Below, in pieces: positions 1-8,868 of a stretch of 64,000 nt of DNA. The first letter of the stretch is position 1. Every line of letters begins with the position of its first letter. Both the position numbers and the translations under genes were made by a program. The DNA lies in contig NZ_JAGIQA010000025.1 of the NCBI RefSeq assembly GCF_017814975.1, forward strand, positions 1 through 64,000, written 5' to 3'. A model generated the notes under the pieces. That model worked only from the letters and a program-made list of their open reading frames with translations. It searched no databases and was not told the DNA's origin. This DNA is from Cupriavidus consociatus (lineage in GTDB: Bacteria; Pseudomonadota; Gammaproteobacteria; Burkholderiales; Burkholderiaceae).

Positions 1-74
1 AGTGGCTCAATGCTAGGCGTCACCCACCGATATCCCAAGCTTCTTAGTCCAGCTTTCCCGGGCAGCGGGGGACG

Positions 75-239
75 TTATTTCTTGTGGGTCCGCCCAATCC
101 GATGCCGCGCCTGCGTGGCCTCGTGCCGCGCATCCTCCTCGCTGTGCAGGTATCCGCTCGTCGTCGAGATCGATGCATGCCCAAAGTTGTCTCGCACAAA
201 GCGCAGGTCGACCTGCCGGTCGGTCATGGCGCGTTCAAC
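75..239 (-). pseudogene. Tyrosine recombinase (phage-type integrase), C-terminal remnant
   Basis: The minus strand encodes about 55 residues ending at a TAA at 77-75. They match the tail of tyrosine recombinases: the stretch DLRFVRDNFGHASISTTS is followed by GYLHSEEDARHEAT, which carries the conserved His of the GH motif and the presumed catalytic Tyr of the GYLH segment. The frame closes a few codons upstream, so the core domain with the Arg residues is missing. It is a leftover of an integrase or Xer-like gene and suggests that the left edge of the window is the scar of an integrated element. Family assignment rests on the motif only. Confidence 0.6.
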
Positions 240-257
240 AACAGGTGCGCTATCCCC

Positions 258-601
258 TCAAGATGCACTAAAAAAGCAATTAATCGCCCGGCAACCAAGC
301 TCACACCGGCGCGGGAGAGCCAGGCATCTCCACGATGCAAAGCCGGCATGGCTCGGTACGGAAAGATCATGAATTAACGTCAGGCCGGCGATGTCATGTG
401 GCTTGCGGAGCGCTGCGAGCCGTGTTCGGCCCTTGACCTGGCGATGGAACAATGGAGTGCCAAGCGAATCCTCAAGGCTGCGGACAAGTGGCCAATGGCC
501 GCCGGCGTCACACTTGGCTCGGCTGCGGCTGCCGAAAAGCTTTGATGCCGGGCACTCGCCTCAACTGCACGCAGCGCGTTCAGGTAAACAGGCGACTTCA
601 T
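258..601 (-). pseudogene. LysR-type (GcvA-like) regulator, internally deleted remnant
   Basis: On the minus strand an N-terminal LysR helix-turn-helix begins at ATG 601 (MKSPVYLNALRAVEASARH, then SFSAAAAEPSVTPAAIGHL), the pattern of GcvA-type regulators. After about 50 residues the reading frame drifts. A second frame resumes with an effector-domain-like piece (LRKPHDIAGLTLIHDLS). The roughly 150 residues that normally separate these parts are missing, so the gene is not functional. From 602 to 849 there is no gene, only a hairpin (separate entry). Confidence 0.55.
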
Positions 602-794
602 GGCGCAAAAGTTTTCCTTTAAACGCGATGGAAGCTTTCCATGCGTAGGAAAGACGCTAACCTCCGGGCGTTGCATTATGAAAAGAGCTCCGGAGGGCGA
701 TGCGGCGCTCGAGATTCCCCACGGCGGTAGTGTGAAATAGTTTTTCTTTCAAAGCTGAAAGGAAAGCTATCCGCGGGCAGGCACATTTGCCATG

Positions 795-836
795 GAAGAA
801 GCATATGACCGGAAGCGGTGGCCATAATGCTTCTTC
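795..836 (-). terminator. Long hairpin downstream of the Bug gene
   Basis: GAAGAAGCAT (795-804) is perfectly complementary to ATGCTTCTTC (827-836). The interior continues with ATG/CAT and CC/GG pairs, giving a long stem 14 bases beyond the stop of the minus-strand operon. There is no T-run on the exit side, so it may act as a 3' end stabiliser rather than a classical intrinsic terminator. Confidence 0.45.
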
Positions 837-849
837 GCGGATATGGCTG

Positions 850-1830
850 TTACTGAAGTCGGATATTCGCTTGCTTCACAACCGCACGCCATTTAGTCAG
901 ATCGGCGGCCAAGGTGCTGGCAAGCTTGGCCGGCTCGCCGCCTAGTGGCGCCGCGCCGATCTCAGTCAGGGCTTTGACTACCTCGGGATTGCTCAGCGCT
1001 CTGTTTATCGCGACGTTCATGCGCTGAATGATAGGGTCCGGCGTTTCTTTAGGCGCCAACACGGCAAACCAGGTTGACGAGACCAGTGAGGGATGGCCCA
1101 GTTCTGCGGTCGTGGGAACATCTGGCAAAGCAGGCGATCGCTTTGTCGCCATAATGGCCAACGCCTTGACTTTATGAGCCTTGACTTGGCCGATGATGCC
1201 TGGGACCAACTGAAACATGACCTGGATGTCGTTGGCGAGGAGGTTTGTTGTGGCTGTCCCCGGCGCGCTGTAGGGAACATGCGTCATGTTGACGCCGGTC
1301 TCCCGGTCAAACAATTCCCCCGCCAGGTGCATTGAGCTGCCGTTACCTGAACTGCCATAGTTCAGTTCGCCGTTGCGCGATTTGGCGAAGGCAATGAATT
1401 CTGCTAACGAGTTTACTGGCAAGGTGTTATTGACAACCAGAACGTTTGGCACCTCGGCAACCATTGAAACCGGTGCGAAGCTGGATTGCGGATCGAAGGG
1501 TAGCTTGCGGTATAGGCTTGGGTTAACCGCCAGGGTGCCGGCCCAGGAAAGCAGAAAGGTGTAGCCGTTCGGTTTCGCCGCTGCAGCCAGTCCGGCGCCA
1601 ATGTTTCCGTTGGCCCCGCCGCGATTGTCGACAACGACGGTTGCGTTCAGCTCTCGCTTGAGGTTCTGAGCAAGCAGCCGCGCGATTGTGTCGCCGGTGC
1701 CCCCACCGCCCGGTGCGGGAACGATCAGGTTGATTGGCTTGGACGGCTCCGGCCATGCATCGGCATAACTGGCCTGCGCGGCGGCTAACAGCGCGGCAGC
1801 AATCTGGACTTTGAAAGCTTGTTTGAACAT
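850..1830 (-). CDS. Bug-family (TctC-like) periplasmic solute receptor
   Basis: A 326-residue protein of the tripartite tricarboxylate transporter receptor (Bug) family. These periplasmic proteins bind carboxylates or other small polar ligands. An N-terminal signal peptide (about residues 1-24, hydrophobic core and AxxSYADA end) is followed by the family's PAPGGGGTGDTIAR anion loop and by THVPYSAPGTATTNLL near residue 195. The start ATG is preceded by AAAGGAG. It is the third gene of a minus-strand operon after a cysteine-dioxygenase-like cupin and a UroD-family protein, which suggests that it supplies or senses their substrate. No TctA/TctB membrane genes are nearby, as is common for Bug genes. 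The ligand is unknown. Confidence 0.9.
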   Translation of the reverse strand: MFKQAFKVQIAAALLAAAQASYADAWPEPSKPINLIVPAPGGGGTGDTIARLLAQNLKRELNATVVVDNRGGANGNIGAGLAAAAKPNGYTFLLSWAGTLAVNPSLYRKLPFDPQSSFAPVSMVAEVPNVLVVNNTLPVNSLAEFIAFAKSRNGELNYGSSGNGSSMHLAGELFDRETGVNMTHVPYSAPGTATTNLLANDIQVMFQLVPGIIGQVKAHKVKALAIMATKRSPALPDVPTTAELGHPSLVSSTWFAVLAPKETPDPIIQRMNVAINRALSNPEVVKALTEIGAAPLGGEPAKLASTLAADLTKWRAVVKQANIRLQ

Positions 1831-1867
1831 GGTGTCTCCTTTTAGAAGTCTTCGACCCGCATTATCG

Positions 1868-2872
1868 CTACAACGCGACCTTGTTGAGGTTGCGTGCGGA
1901 ATCTAAAACAGCTTGAATGGCCCTATCGGTGGTCGCGACCGGCAGTACGCATCCCGGCCCTATGATCAGATGCCGGCCGTCCGTCTGGTCGACGGCATCC
2001 TCGACTTCTCGAGCAATGTCTTCGGGGAGGCAATGGATCAGGGTTTCGTGCTCGTTTAGCCCTCCAACTAGCACTTGGGGGAATTTTTTCCGAGCTCGTC
2101 TGAGATCCGGATCGGTCAGGCGGTCGTGCCAGTTGAACAACTGTATCGGGTAGCCGGACAGCAAGTCGAACATGATGTCGTCCCCGTGCGCATGGAGCAT
2201 GTTGAGCTGGCATCGGCCTTTGATGGCGTCGAATATCTCCCGGTCGTATGTCGCCCCAAAGCGCTCATACTCCGCGACACTGAGGAGCCGATGTGAAGCG
2301 AGTTGGGTGGCGAGGAATATCCCATGGGCGCCCGCACGAATCGCGTCGAGGCAGAATTCGATAGTAACGTCCGTGATGACACGCAATGCGGCTTCAACGG
2401 CGTCTGGATTGCACCGGATGTCGGCAAATAGTCTGTCAGTGGCAAGTTTGCGCGCTGTCGTCAGCGGGCTGAAAACTGTCTGGAGGATTGGTGCCGAGCC
2501 ATTGAGCGCGCGCGCGGCCTCTGCCAGCGCGACGTTCTGCTGTCCCCAGGAACCGGCTCGCGCGCTTAGGGGCCGAATATTCCTCCAATCATCTGTGCGC
2601 TTGACGGCAGCATCCGTCACGACCCGCGCACCGTTCGCCGCCCCCGCATAGGCCGTCGTAGCGCCCCAATCTTCGACACTATAGGTGCCGGGAGGCATGA
2701 ACTTCACGAAGTCGAACCCCCATTTCTCCTGCCATGCGACCGTATGTCGAGCCAGCTTGCCGGCATCCATATCATCGGCGGGGAAATGGCGCCAGAGTGA
2801 GACTGGAATCTGGTCCAAGGCATCGCCCCGCATTACCGACTCTAATCGCTTCCAATGATCGATATGTTTCAC
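1868..2872 (-). CDS. Uroporphyrinogen decarboxylase (UroD)-family protein
   Basis: About 334 residues with the UroD/methyltransferase barrel pattern: ALDQIPVSLWRHFPADD near the N-terminus, KWGFDFVKFMP, HGIFLATQ mid-protein, LNMLHAHGDD and GGLNEH. In soil bacteria UroD-like proteins outside heme operons are often methyltransferases or uncharacterised catabolic enzymes rather than HemE. The context here (cupin dioxygenase upstream, Bug receptor downstream) argues against heme synthesis. I chose GTG at 2872 because AAAGGA lies 8 bases upstream. A longer TTG start at 2890 would overlap the upstream stop as TTGA. The substrate is not deducible. Confidence 0.75.
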   Translation of the reverse strand: MKHIDHWKRLESVMRGDALDQIPVSLWRHFPADDMDAGKLARHTVAWQEKWGFDFVKFMPPGTYSVEDWGATTAYAGAANGARVVTDAAVKRTDDWRNIRPLSARAGSWGQQNVALAEAARALNGSAPILQTVFSPLTTARKLATDRLFADIRCNPDAVEAALRVITDVTIEFCLDAIRAGAHGIFLATQLASHRLLSVAEYERFGATYDREIFDAIKGRCQLNMLHAHGDDIMFDLLSGYPIQLFNWHDRLTDPDLRRARKKFPQVLVGGLNEHETLIHCLPEDIAREVEDAVDQTDGRHLIIGPGCVLPVATTDRAIQAVLDSARNLNKVAL

Positions 2873-2886
2873 AGCAGCAATTCCTT

Positions 2887-3432
2887 TCAAATCGTGGCGG
2901 GTTCCAGAAGCGGCAGGACGTTGTTGACACCGTGACTCAGTTCGGTCACCGGAACGCCATACACATGCACGGAGATGGCGGTCTCGCGGAGGCTATTGCG
3001 AATACGATGAATCTGATTCAAGCCCGCCGGCCCGCAGCCGCCATCTCCCGTTCTTTTGGAAACACTATTGGTAGCGACCGCCCCGTGCGACTCAGTGTTG
3101 TACGAGAACCGCTCTTCGAAGAGTTCTCCTGAAACCACGGAATAGGCGCACCAGGTGTGATGTGCATGGACAGGGCTTGCCTGGCCTTCCTTCCATACCA
3201 AGGCGAGAACGGTGTAGCGGCGTTGCGGATCGCTATAGAGAACATGACGCGCATAAGTGTCATTGCCTGGTTTGCACTGTTCGTCCGGAATCCAGAGCCC
3301 CGAGTAAAAAGCCTGCTGAATCGCCGCGCAGACGGCGGCGATGTCGGGGTCTCCGGGCTTGTCGAGAATCACGTCTATGGAACGCGTGAGATCCGCCAGG
3401 GGGGGAGAGGACGACTGAGTTGATTTGCACAT
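2887..3432 (-). CDS. Cysteine dioxygenase-like cupin (thiol dioxygenase family)
   Basis: About 181 residues. The cupin metal site is visible: PVHAHHTWCAYSVVSGE gives two His ligands and the TWCAY segment. IHRIRN supplies the third His, and ISVHVYGV the second-sphere His, with 14 residues between them, close to the spacing in mammalian cysteine dioxygenase. The family oxidises thiols (cysteine, 3-mercaptopropionate) to sulfinic acids with non-heme iron. I start at ATG 3432 (MCKSTQ) rather than 3549 because the longer frame would overlap the divergent LysR gene. It is the first gene of the operon with the UroD-like and Bug genes. The exact thiol substrate is inference. Confidence 0.75.
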   Translation of the reverse strand: MCKSTQSSSPPLADLTRSIDVILDKPGDPDIAAVCAAIQQAFYSGLWIPDEQCKPGNDTYARHVLYSDPQRRYTVLALVWKEGQASPVHAHHTWCAYSVVSGELFEERFSYNTESHGAVATNSVSKRTGDGGCGPAGLNQIHRIRNSLRETAISVHVYGVPVTELSHGVNNVLPLLEPATI

Positions 3433-3558
3433 TTGCGATTTCCAAAAGGTCGAGCACAATGCCGGCAAACAAAGTCTGTATGTGTAGACTCCTTCCGACA
3501 AACGAGTTGTTGCAAGACGAGGATTTGAGAAATGCAAAGGCTGATGCATTGCAGCATC
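3433..3558. promoter_or_regulatory. Divergent promoter region with LysR-type inverted repeat
   Basis: 126 bases separate the cupin start from the LysR start. They contain AGTCT at 3473-3477 and AGACT at 3486-3490, an inverted repeat with an 8-base spacer, the sort of dyad at which a divergently transcribed LysR protein would act. The operator assignment is inference from layout. Confidence 0.45.
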
Positions 3559-4452
3559 ATGGATTTGAAGCTGATCGTGGCCATCGCAGATGCGGGAAAC
3601 ATGACGAAAGGGGGCGCGGTCTGCTTTCTGGCTCCCTCAACGGCGAGCTTGCGTGTGAAGCACCTCGAACAGGTGATCGGCACGAAACTTTTCAAACGCG
3701 AGGCGCGTGGGGTATCGCCAACAAGAGCCGGCCAGATCATGGTGGATCATTGCAGGCGCTGCCTCGGCGAACTGGAGGCGATGCACGCTGGCCTGGTTCC
3801 GTTTTCCAAAGATGTACATGCACAGATCGCCATCTACGCCAATAGCAGCGCGATTGCGAGTTTCTTGCCGGGAGACCTGCAAAGCTTCCTGAAAGCTCAT
3901 CCGAAGGCTCGCATAACGCTTGAAGAGCATGTGAGCCGGGATATTCTCACTGCCGTGGTCGAAGGGCGCGCTGATATCGGTATCCTGACGCAAGCCGAGC
4001 CTCATGCCGACCTTGTGTACTTCCCTTACAAGGAGGATGAGATCGTGTTGCTACTGGATGCGTCTGAACAGTGGGAAGAGGGCGTATCGATGTCCTTCCT
4101 GGACAGTTTGCGTTTCCCTTTTGTCAGCCAGCAGAACGGTTCTGCCATTCATTCCTTCCTGCTTGCCAAGGCTTCGGAACTTGGCAAACGTGTTGACGTC
4201 CGCATCCAGGTGGCGGGATTTGCGGCGGTTGCTTCCATGGTTCGATCCGGTGCCGGCGTGGCGATCGTTCCCCGTTCGGCTTTGAAGACAATCAACTGCG
4301 ACGGACTACAGGTCATCGTGCTCAGGGACGCATGGGCGAAGCGAACGCTCAATTTGTGCGCGAGAAGGGATGTACTAGGTCCAAGAAGCTATGTCAGCGC
4401 ATTGCTGGACCTGCTGCGGCAAGGATATGCACGCGACACGGCAGTTGACTGA
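3559..4452 (+). CDS. LysR-type transcriptional regulator
   Basis: 297 residues from ATG 3559 (MDLKLIVAIADAGNMTKGG), which aligns with the normal LysR start. The open frame reaches 9 codons further upstream. The N-terminal winged HTH (about 1-60, STASLRVKHLEQVIGTKLFK) is followed by a periplasmic-binding-like effector domain with GADIGILT-type (GRADIGILTQ) and GAGVAIVPRSA motifs. It is divergent from the cupin/UroD/Bug operon and is most likely its activator. Confidence 0.88.
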   Translation: MDLKLIVAIADAGNMTKGGAVCFLAPSTASLRVKHLEQVIGTKLFKREARGVSPTRAGQIMVDHCRRCLGELEAMHAGLVPFSKDVHAQIAIYANSSAIASFLPGDLQSFLKAHPKARITLEEHVSRDILTAVVEGRADIGILTQAEPHADLVYFPYKEDEIVLLLDASEQWEEGVSMSFLDSLRFPFVSQQNGSAIHSFLLAKASELGKRVDVRIQVAGFAAVASMVRSGAGVAIVPRSALKTINCDGLQVIVLRDAWAKRTLNLCARRDVLGPRSYVSALLDLLRQGYARDTAVD

Positions 4453-4618
4453 TGCCGTCTGCCAGTGTCGTGATTGGCGGAGGCGATGAGGGAAAGCTAC
4501 GTCTTGCAGCATTCCAGGCTGACGTAGGCGGAGAAAGGGTTTGCTACCTTGCCGGCGATATCGCACAACTGCGGTCGCAGCTGCGCTGGTGGAGCTAGCG
4601 ACACGGAAGCCCCGTTGG

Positions 4619-4696
4619 GAGGGCATCCTGATCAATAACGCCAGAGTGTTCCGTCCAAAAGGGTTTCTTGAGCTCAGTAAAATCGAATACGACTGA
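4619..4696 (+). pseudogene. Short-chain dehydrogenase (SDR) scrap in the 4453-4802 gap
   Basis: In the 350-base stretch between the LysR gene and the next Bug gene, one frame reads EGILINNARVFRPKGFLEL before a TGA. This is the NNAG segment of classical SDR enzymes. A neighbouring frame about 50 bases upstream (ERVCYLAGDIAQL) may be the preceding strand. Nothing else in the gap is recognisable. It is a short, frame-broken remnant. Confidence 0.4.
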
Positions 4697-4802
4697 TTTC
4701 TCGACTTGCGGATATACGAAGAGGTCTGAGGTCGAAGGGCGGCGCCGTCTGATTGGTTGGCCGCCGCTCTTGCCTAAGACGGTATGGCGATGATCCCCTG
4801 CG

Positions 4803-5768
4803 TTATAGCATGCTTACTCCAAGGCGCTTAACCAGCGCTCTTTCCTTCGATTGCTCCTGGAGCATGAACTTCCGGAAGTCTTCGGATGTCTTGTAGTCCG
4901 GTTGCATCAGATAGTCATCCATGACCCTCTGCACTTCGGGATCGCCCATTGCTGCATGGAACGCGTCCTGGAGCTTCTTGACGACTTTCGGGTCCATGCC
5001 GCGGGGCCCGGCGAGGCCGAGCGGAGAGGTGATGGCGAGCGGGTAACCCAGTTCCTTGAGAGTTGGGACGTCTGGAAACAGCTTGCTGCGCTTCTCGGTC
5101 CAGACCGCGAGAAGCCTTGCCTTGCCGCTCTTCACCAATGGAATCCATGTCCCGCCTTCCACCTGGAGTTGGGTATGCCCGCCGAGCAGTGCGACGCTCG
5201 TTTCGGAACCCGATTTGAAGGGTACGTGCGCGAGGCTGATGCCGGCGAGGAAACTGATCTGCTCCATGCCAAGGTGTGGCGTCGAGTTTTGGCCAGACGT
5301 TCCGTAAGTGATCGCGCCTGGATTTTTCTTGGCATTGCTGACGACGTCGGCCCAGCTCTTATAGGGAGACTGCGTCGCGGTCGTGATGGCAAAGGTGTAA
5401 CCCATCAGGCCCACGATGTACGTGAAGTCCTTCTCCGGATCCCAGGTAGTCTTCTGTATCAGCGGCAGGCGGAACAACGGGACCGAAACCTGGGCTATGG
5501 TATAGCCATCCGGTTTTGCAGTCTTCGACATCGTCACGGCACCCAGTGTCCCTCCGACGCCCGGCTTGTTCTCGACCACGAATGGTTGACCAAGCCTCTT
5601 GGCTGCGGCATTGGCCAGCGTGCGGAAGACCACGTCAGTGGATCCACCCGCTGCCCAGGGAATGATGAGCGTGATCGGGCGATTCGGATAGTCGTCCGCC
5701 CAGGCGGCGGTTGTAGCGGTAAAAGATGAAATGGCAATGATGCCGGCCAGGCATGCGCTGTACTTCAT
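4803..5768 (-). CDS. Bug-family (TctC-like) periplasmic solute receptor
   Basis: 321 residues with a signal peptide (about 1-24, ending TTAAWADD), the binding-loop motif IPWAAGGSTDVVFR and LAHVPFKSGSETSVALLGG at the expected position. The RBS is GGGGAG just before ATG 5768. A palindromic motif shared with the operon at 10.8 kb lies 160-180 bases upstream, so this receptor is probably co-regulated with that operon by the GntR protein at 9.9 kb. The ligand is unknown; a sugar acid or similar carboxylate would fit the enolase-superfamily enzyme. Confidence 0.9.
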   Translation of the reverse strand: MKYSACLAGIIAISSFTATTAAWADDYPNRPITLIIPWAAGGSTDVVFRTLANAAAKRLGQPFVVENKPGVGGTLGAVTMSKTAKPDGYTIAQVSVPLFRLPLIQKTTWDPEKDFTYIVGLMGYTFAITTATQSPYKSWADVVSNAKKNPGAITYGTSGQNSTPHLGMEQISFLAGISLAHVPFKSGSETSVALLGGHTQLQVEGGTWIPLVKSGKARLLAVWTEKRSKLFPDVPTLKELGYPLAITSPLGLAGPRGMDPKVVKKLQDAFHAAMGDPEVQRVMDDYLMQPDYKTSEDFRKFMLQEQSKERALVKRLGVSML

Positions 5769-5930
5769 TACTGTCTCCCCTTGTTTGGAAATGGCACAGA
5801 TTCATTTAGCGACGAGACGCGCCTTCACGTGTGGTGCAGGCAGGTTTTCCTGCGGGCAGCGCGCTTTCCTCTTTCGTGCAGCAGAGTCTAGGGATCCCTT
5901 GCAGGGAGCGTCAATTGACCACCTTTTGAC

Positions 5931-5951
5931 CTGCCATGTCAGGCCTGACGT
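5931..5951 (-). promoter_or_regulatory. Candidate GntR operator upstream of the Bug gene
   Basis: Read on the minus strand, this site is ACGTCAGGCCTGACATG followed by GCAG. It contains the perfect 12-base palindrome GTCAGGCCTGAC. The same motif, including its asymmetric flank, occurs at 10630-10650 on the plus strand. The rest of the 5769-6083 gap shows no gene. Confidence 0.55.
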
Positions 5952-6083
5952 ATTCGCCTATTGACATTGCTGGAGCCATTTCCCGTGTTAGCTGATGGGT
6001 GCGTCGTATGGTTGCCGGGCTGCAGCTCGCTTGCACTGGCGCCAGTCGGCACCGGTCATATCTCGGGCACCAGTACTTCGGTG

Positions 6084-7337
6084 TTAGGATGCGACGCGCG
6101 CGCGTAGAGAAGTCAGCGAGAAGCCGGCCAGACCGAGAATGGGGCCCGGGACGAGAAGCCAGGTGGCATCTAGTCCGATGTGCTCGATCAGTGCCGTTGT
6201 TGCCGCAATGGAAACGACAGTGATGGCGAAGCCGATGGAATTCTGGATTGCCAGGGCGCTGCCAACCAGCTCTGGCGGGCACGCTTTCGCTGCGAGCGCG
6301 GAGAACTGGGGGGAATCGGCCACGACGGATGCTCCCCACAGGATCAGCAACCCGAATAAGGGGATGGGCGACAGCGTTTGCCAACCTGCCGCGAACGCTA
6401 TGGCGCAAAGCCCGGAGATGCTCAGCGCGGTCAATGCGACCCTGGCGCTGCCGACGCGCTGCGAGAAAGCGCCACCGATCAGGGAGCCAAGGCCTCCGAT
6501 CCCAATCACAAGGAATGCGAGGCCCGAGACACCGATGTCCGGGAACTGTGCAGCCAATGATGTGCGCGCGACAAGCACCGGTACCACGGTCCAGAATGCG
6601 TAGAGTTCCCACATATGTCCGAAGTATCCCAGCGTTGCAGCTCGGAAGGAACGAATGCGAAAGACGTGCAGCACTGAGCGCGAGGCCGTGTTACCCGCCT
6701 GTGCGCGCTGCGTCTGGCGAGGCTTCATGACGGAATGCGGCCCATCTCTCAGCACGCCGATCACGCAGGCGCCGAGCACGGCGAGTACCGACGACGCGGT
6801 AATGACAAGCTGCCATGGCAGGCCGGCGCCTATGACACGCATCGCATGAGGCAGTGCGGTGCCGAGGGTCAGCATGGCGACCAGTTGAGCCAGCGCTTGA
6901 CCGGTTCGGTGCGGTGCCCAGCCAACAATCAGCTTCATCCCCATCGGATAGATGCCGGCCAGGCAGACCCCCACGCAGAAGCGGAGCACCGCGCCGCTGA
7001 CAAGACTGGTCGACAACCATGCAAAGCCGAGATTGAAGAGCGCTCCGGCAATCGCGCTTCCCACGAAAATGGAACTCGCGCGGAAGCGGTCTGCTCCCCC
7101 GCTCAGGGATATGCCGAGGGTGCCCAGAATGAAGCCGAGCTGCACGGCGCTGGTGAGCCAGCCGATGTCGGCTTCCGTTGCATGCCAGACGCGCATCAGG
7201 TCGGCCGCCGTACTGTTCGCGCTAAACCACAATGCGGTACCGAAAAGCTGCGCGATGGCGATCGCTGCAACTGGCCCAATGCCATGAACCAATAGCCGTT
7301 GAAGCCCGGTGGCTTTCGTCGTTGCGTTGGAGGTCAT
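6084..7337 (-). CDS. MFS transporter
   Basis: 417 residues, about 12 predicted hydrophobic segments, with a typical MFS layout: a short cytoplasmic N-terminus then IGPVAAIAIAQLFGTALWFS. The loop 2-3 motif is degenerate (GGADRFRAS). No enzyme lies in the same transcription unit except possibly the TPR gene upstream. It lies between the Bug receptor and the AraC/GntR regulators, so export or uptake of a compound related to that pathway is plausible but unproven. Confidence 0.82.
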   Translation of the reverse strand: MTSNATTKATGLQRLLVHGIGPVAAIAIAQLFGTALWFSANSTAADLMRVWHATEADIGWLTSAVQLGFILGTLGISLSGGADRFRASSIFVGSAIAGALFNLGFAWLSTSLVSGAVLRFCVGVCLAGIYPMGMKLIVGWAPHRTGQALAQLVAMLTLGTALPHAMRVIGAGLPWQLVITASSVLAVLGACVIGVLRDGPHSVMKPRQTQRAQAGNTASRSVLHVFRIRSFRAATLGYFGHMWELYAFWTVVPVLVARTSLAAQFPDIGVSGLAFLVIGIGGLGSLIGGAFSQRVGSARVALTALSISGLCAIAFAAGWQTLSPIPLFGLLILWGASVVADSPQFSALAAKACPPELVGSALAIQNSIGFAITVVSIAATTALIEHIGLDATWLLVPGPILGLAGFSLTSLRARVAS

Positions 7338-7542
7338 TGAAATGATTAGCCAGGCAAGCGGCCGCTTGCCGGTCGAGCGTGGGTGGGGATGCCGTCCTGC
7401 GCATTCAAGCGGGCGGCCAGCGGCGAGAGCCGGAACGTCGCGGTTTCTGGCTCACACGGAAGCGTAGCAGGGCGGAGGGACTGCGAGAAATGACGGCTCC
7501 CCTTTACGCTGTTGCCAAGGAGAGGCCGTCACCCTGCAGGGG

Positions 7543-8868
7543 TCAGGCTGCGGCGAGGCGTTCCAGCCAGCTTGCGTCGCGCGGCGACGGGCGGCGATGC
7601 AGGCGCTTGTTGAGGAGCGCTCGCGCCTTGGCTGCATTATCGCTGCGCATCAATGCAACCAGCAGGGTATCTTCCACGATCTCCCGCTGCGCGCCGCTGC
7701 CGCCGATACGCACGACTTCGTGGGCCACTGGTTCCAGCATGTTGGCGCAACCCAGGTAGTCCTCTTCGGCGAACGCCAGCGCGGCGCGGCAGATTGCGGG
7801 TACGACAGGGCCGGCGGGAAGCTTTTCCGCCTCGATGAGGTCGTCCAGGGCTTTGACGCGTGCCTCGAGCGCTCCTTTGTCGCCGCTGGCCGCGGCCACC
7901 AGGGCCATGTGGACGTCGGCAAACGGGAAGCCGGGCTGCTGGAAGTACCGCGAAGCATAGGTCGAGGCGTCCTGCCAGAGTCCTGACGGTACGGCGTGCC
8001 CATAAGCCTGGAAACGCCACAAGAACGAGGCGGTATCGCTTACCACATTGATGGGCACACCCAAGGTTGTCGACGGTGCGACGTATTTTCCATAGATCTC
8101 GAGCGCCTGGCCGGTGTCGCCCCGCTCAAGGGCAATGAGTGCGGCATGCCAGGCAATGTGGCTGTGCAGGATGCCGCTGCGGTCGTACCCTGGCAGCCAG
8201 TCCTCAATGAGCGCTTCCGCATCGTTGCCCGCCCCGGCCTCATACATCACGTGCGCCAGCGCGTGTACGGCGTTGACATTGTTCCGGCGCAATTCGAGTG
8301 CCCGCTCGGTGAGGGCGCGACCGCGCGCGACATCGCCGTTCTCACCATGTGACCAGCCGCGATAGGTGAGAAACCACCAGTCGTCCGCGTCGAAATGCGG
8401 AGCATGACGCTCGCAAAGGTCAACACGTGCCTGATCGTGGCCGGCCATACCGGAGAATGCGAGCAAACCAAAGGCGCCTAACGGCAGGGACAAGATCAGG
8501 ATGTCTCGTGGCCAGCGGTCAGTGTGCTCGAGCGCGCTGGCAAGGGCCTTGGCCGATTTGCCGTGGATGGCAAGCCATAGCACTTCCACGTGGCTGCGCT
8601 CGCGCTCCGTGCCGTGGCGAGCCACCAGTTCCTTCGCGATGGCAATCTTTCCCTTGGCGTCGGCAGCTTCAGCACGGATGGCGTGCAGGCGCGCGCGCGC
8701 AGCGTAGGCAAGCGCGAAATCCGGATCGGCCGCGATGGCGTCGTCGAGCGTGGCTCCGGCGTTCGGCCACAGGGACAGGAGCAGGTCGATGCCTGTCTGG
8801 TAGCGGTCCGCGGCGACGTCAGAGGTCGTGGAGAGTTGCAGACCGTACCGGTCTTCGAAGCGCGCCAT
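7543..8868 (-). CDS. TTC38-like tetratricopeptide repeat protein
   Basis: About 441 residues of helical repeats: ATLDDAIAADPDFALAYAARARLHAI, then RALELRRNNVNAVHALAHVMYE and LIEDWLPGYDRSGILHSHIAWHAAL, characteristic of the TTC38 (tetratricopeptide repeat 38) family found in proteobacteria and eukaryotes. No signal peptide or catalytic motif is seen. I start at ATG 8868 (MARFEDRYG) because AAAGGAG lies about 11 bases upstream; the GTG at 8880 lies directly against it. Its role is unknown; it is probably a scaffold or adaptor. Confidence 0.78.
   Translation of the reverse strand: MARFEDRYGLQLSTTSDVAADRYQTGIDLLLSLWPNAGATLDDAIAADPDFALAYAARARLHAIRAEAADAKGKIAIAKELVARHGTERERSHVEVLWLAIHGKSAKALASALEHTDRWPRDILILSLPLGAFGLLAFSGMAGHDQARVDLCERHAPHFDADDWWFLTYRGWSHGENGDVARGRALTERALELRRNNVNAVHALAHVMYEAGAGNDAEALIEDWLPGYDRSGILHSHIAWHAALIALERGDTGQALEIYGKYVAPSTTLGVPINVVSDTASFLWRFQAYGHAVPSGLWQDASTYASRYFQQPGFPFADVHMALVAAASGDKGALEARVKALDDLIEAEKLPAGPVVPAICRAALAFAEEDYLGCANMLEPVAHEVVRIGGSGAQREIVEDTLLVALMRSDNAAKARALLNKRLHRRPSPRDASWLERLAAA

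Noticed and set aside
376-400. Third copy of the GTCAGGCC operator motif
   Set aside because: Only the left half matches, and it lies within coding sequence of the LysR remnant, so it is probably chance.
5911-6612. 233-codon minus-strand frame over the end of the MFS gene and the gap
   Set aside because: Arg-rich, out of frame with the transporter, contains the candidate operator; not coding.
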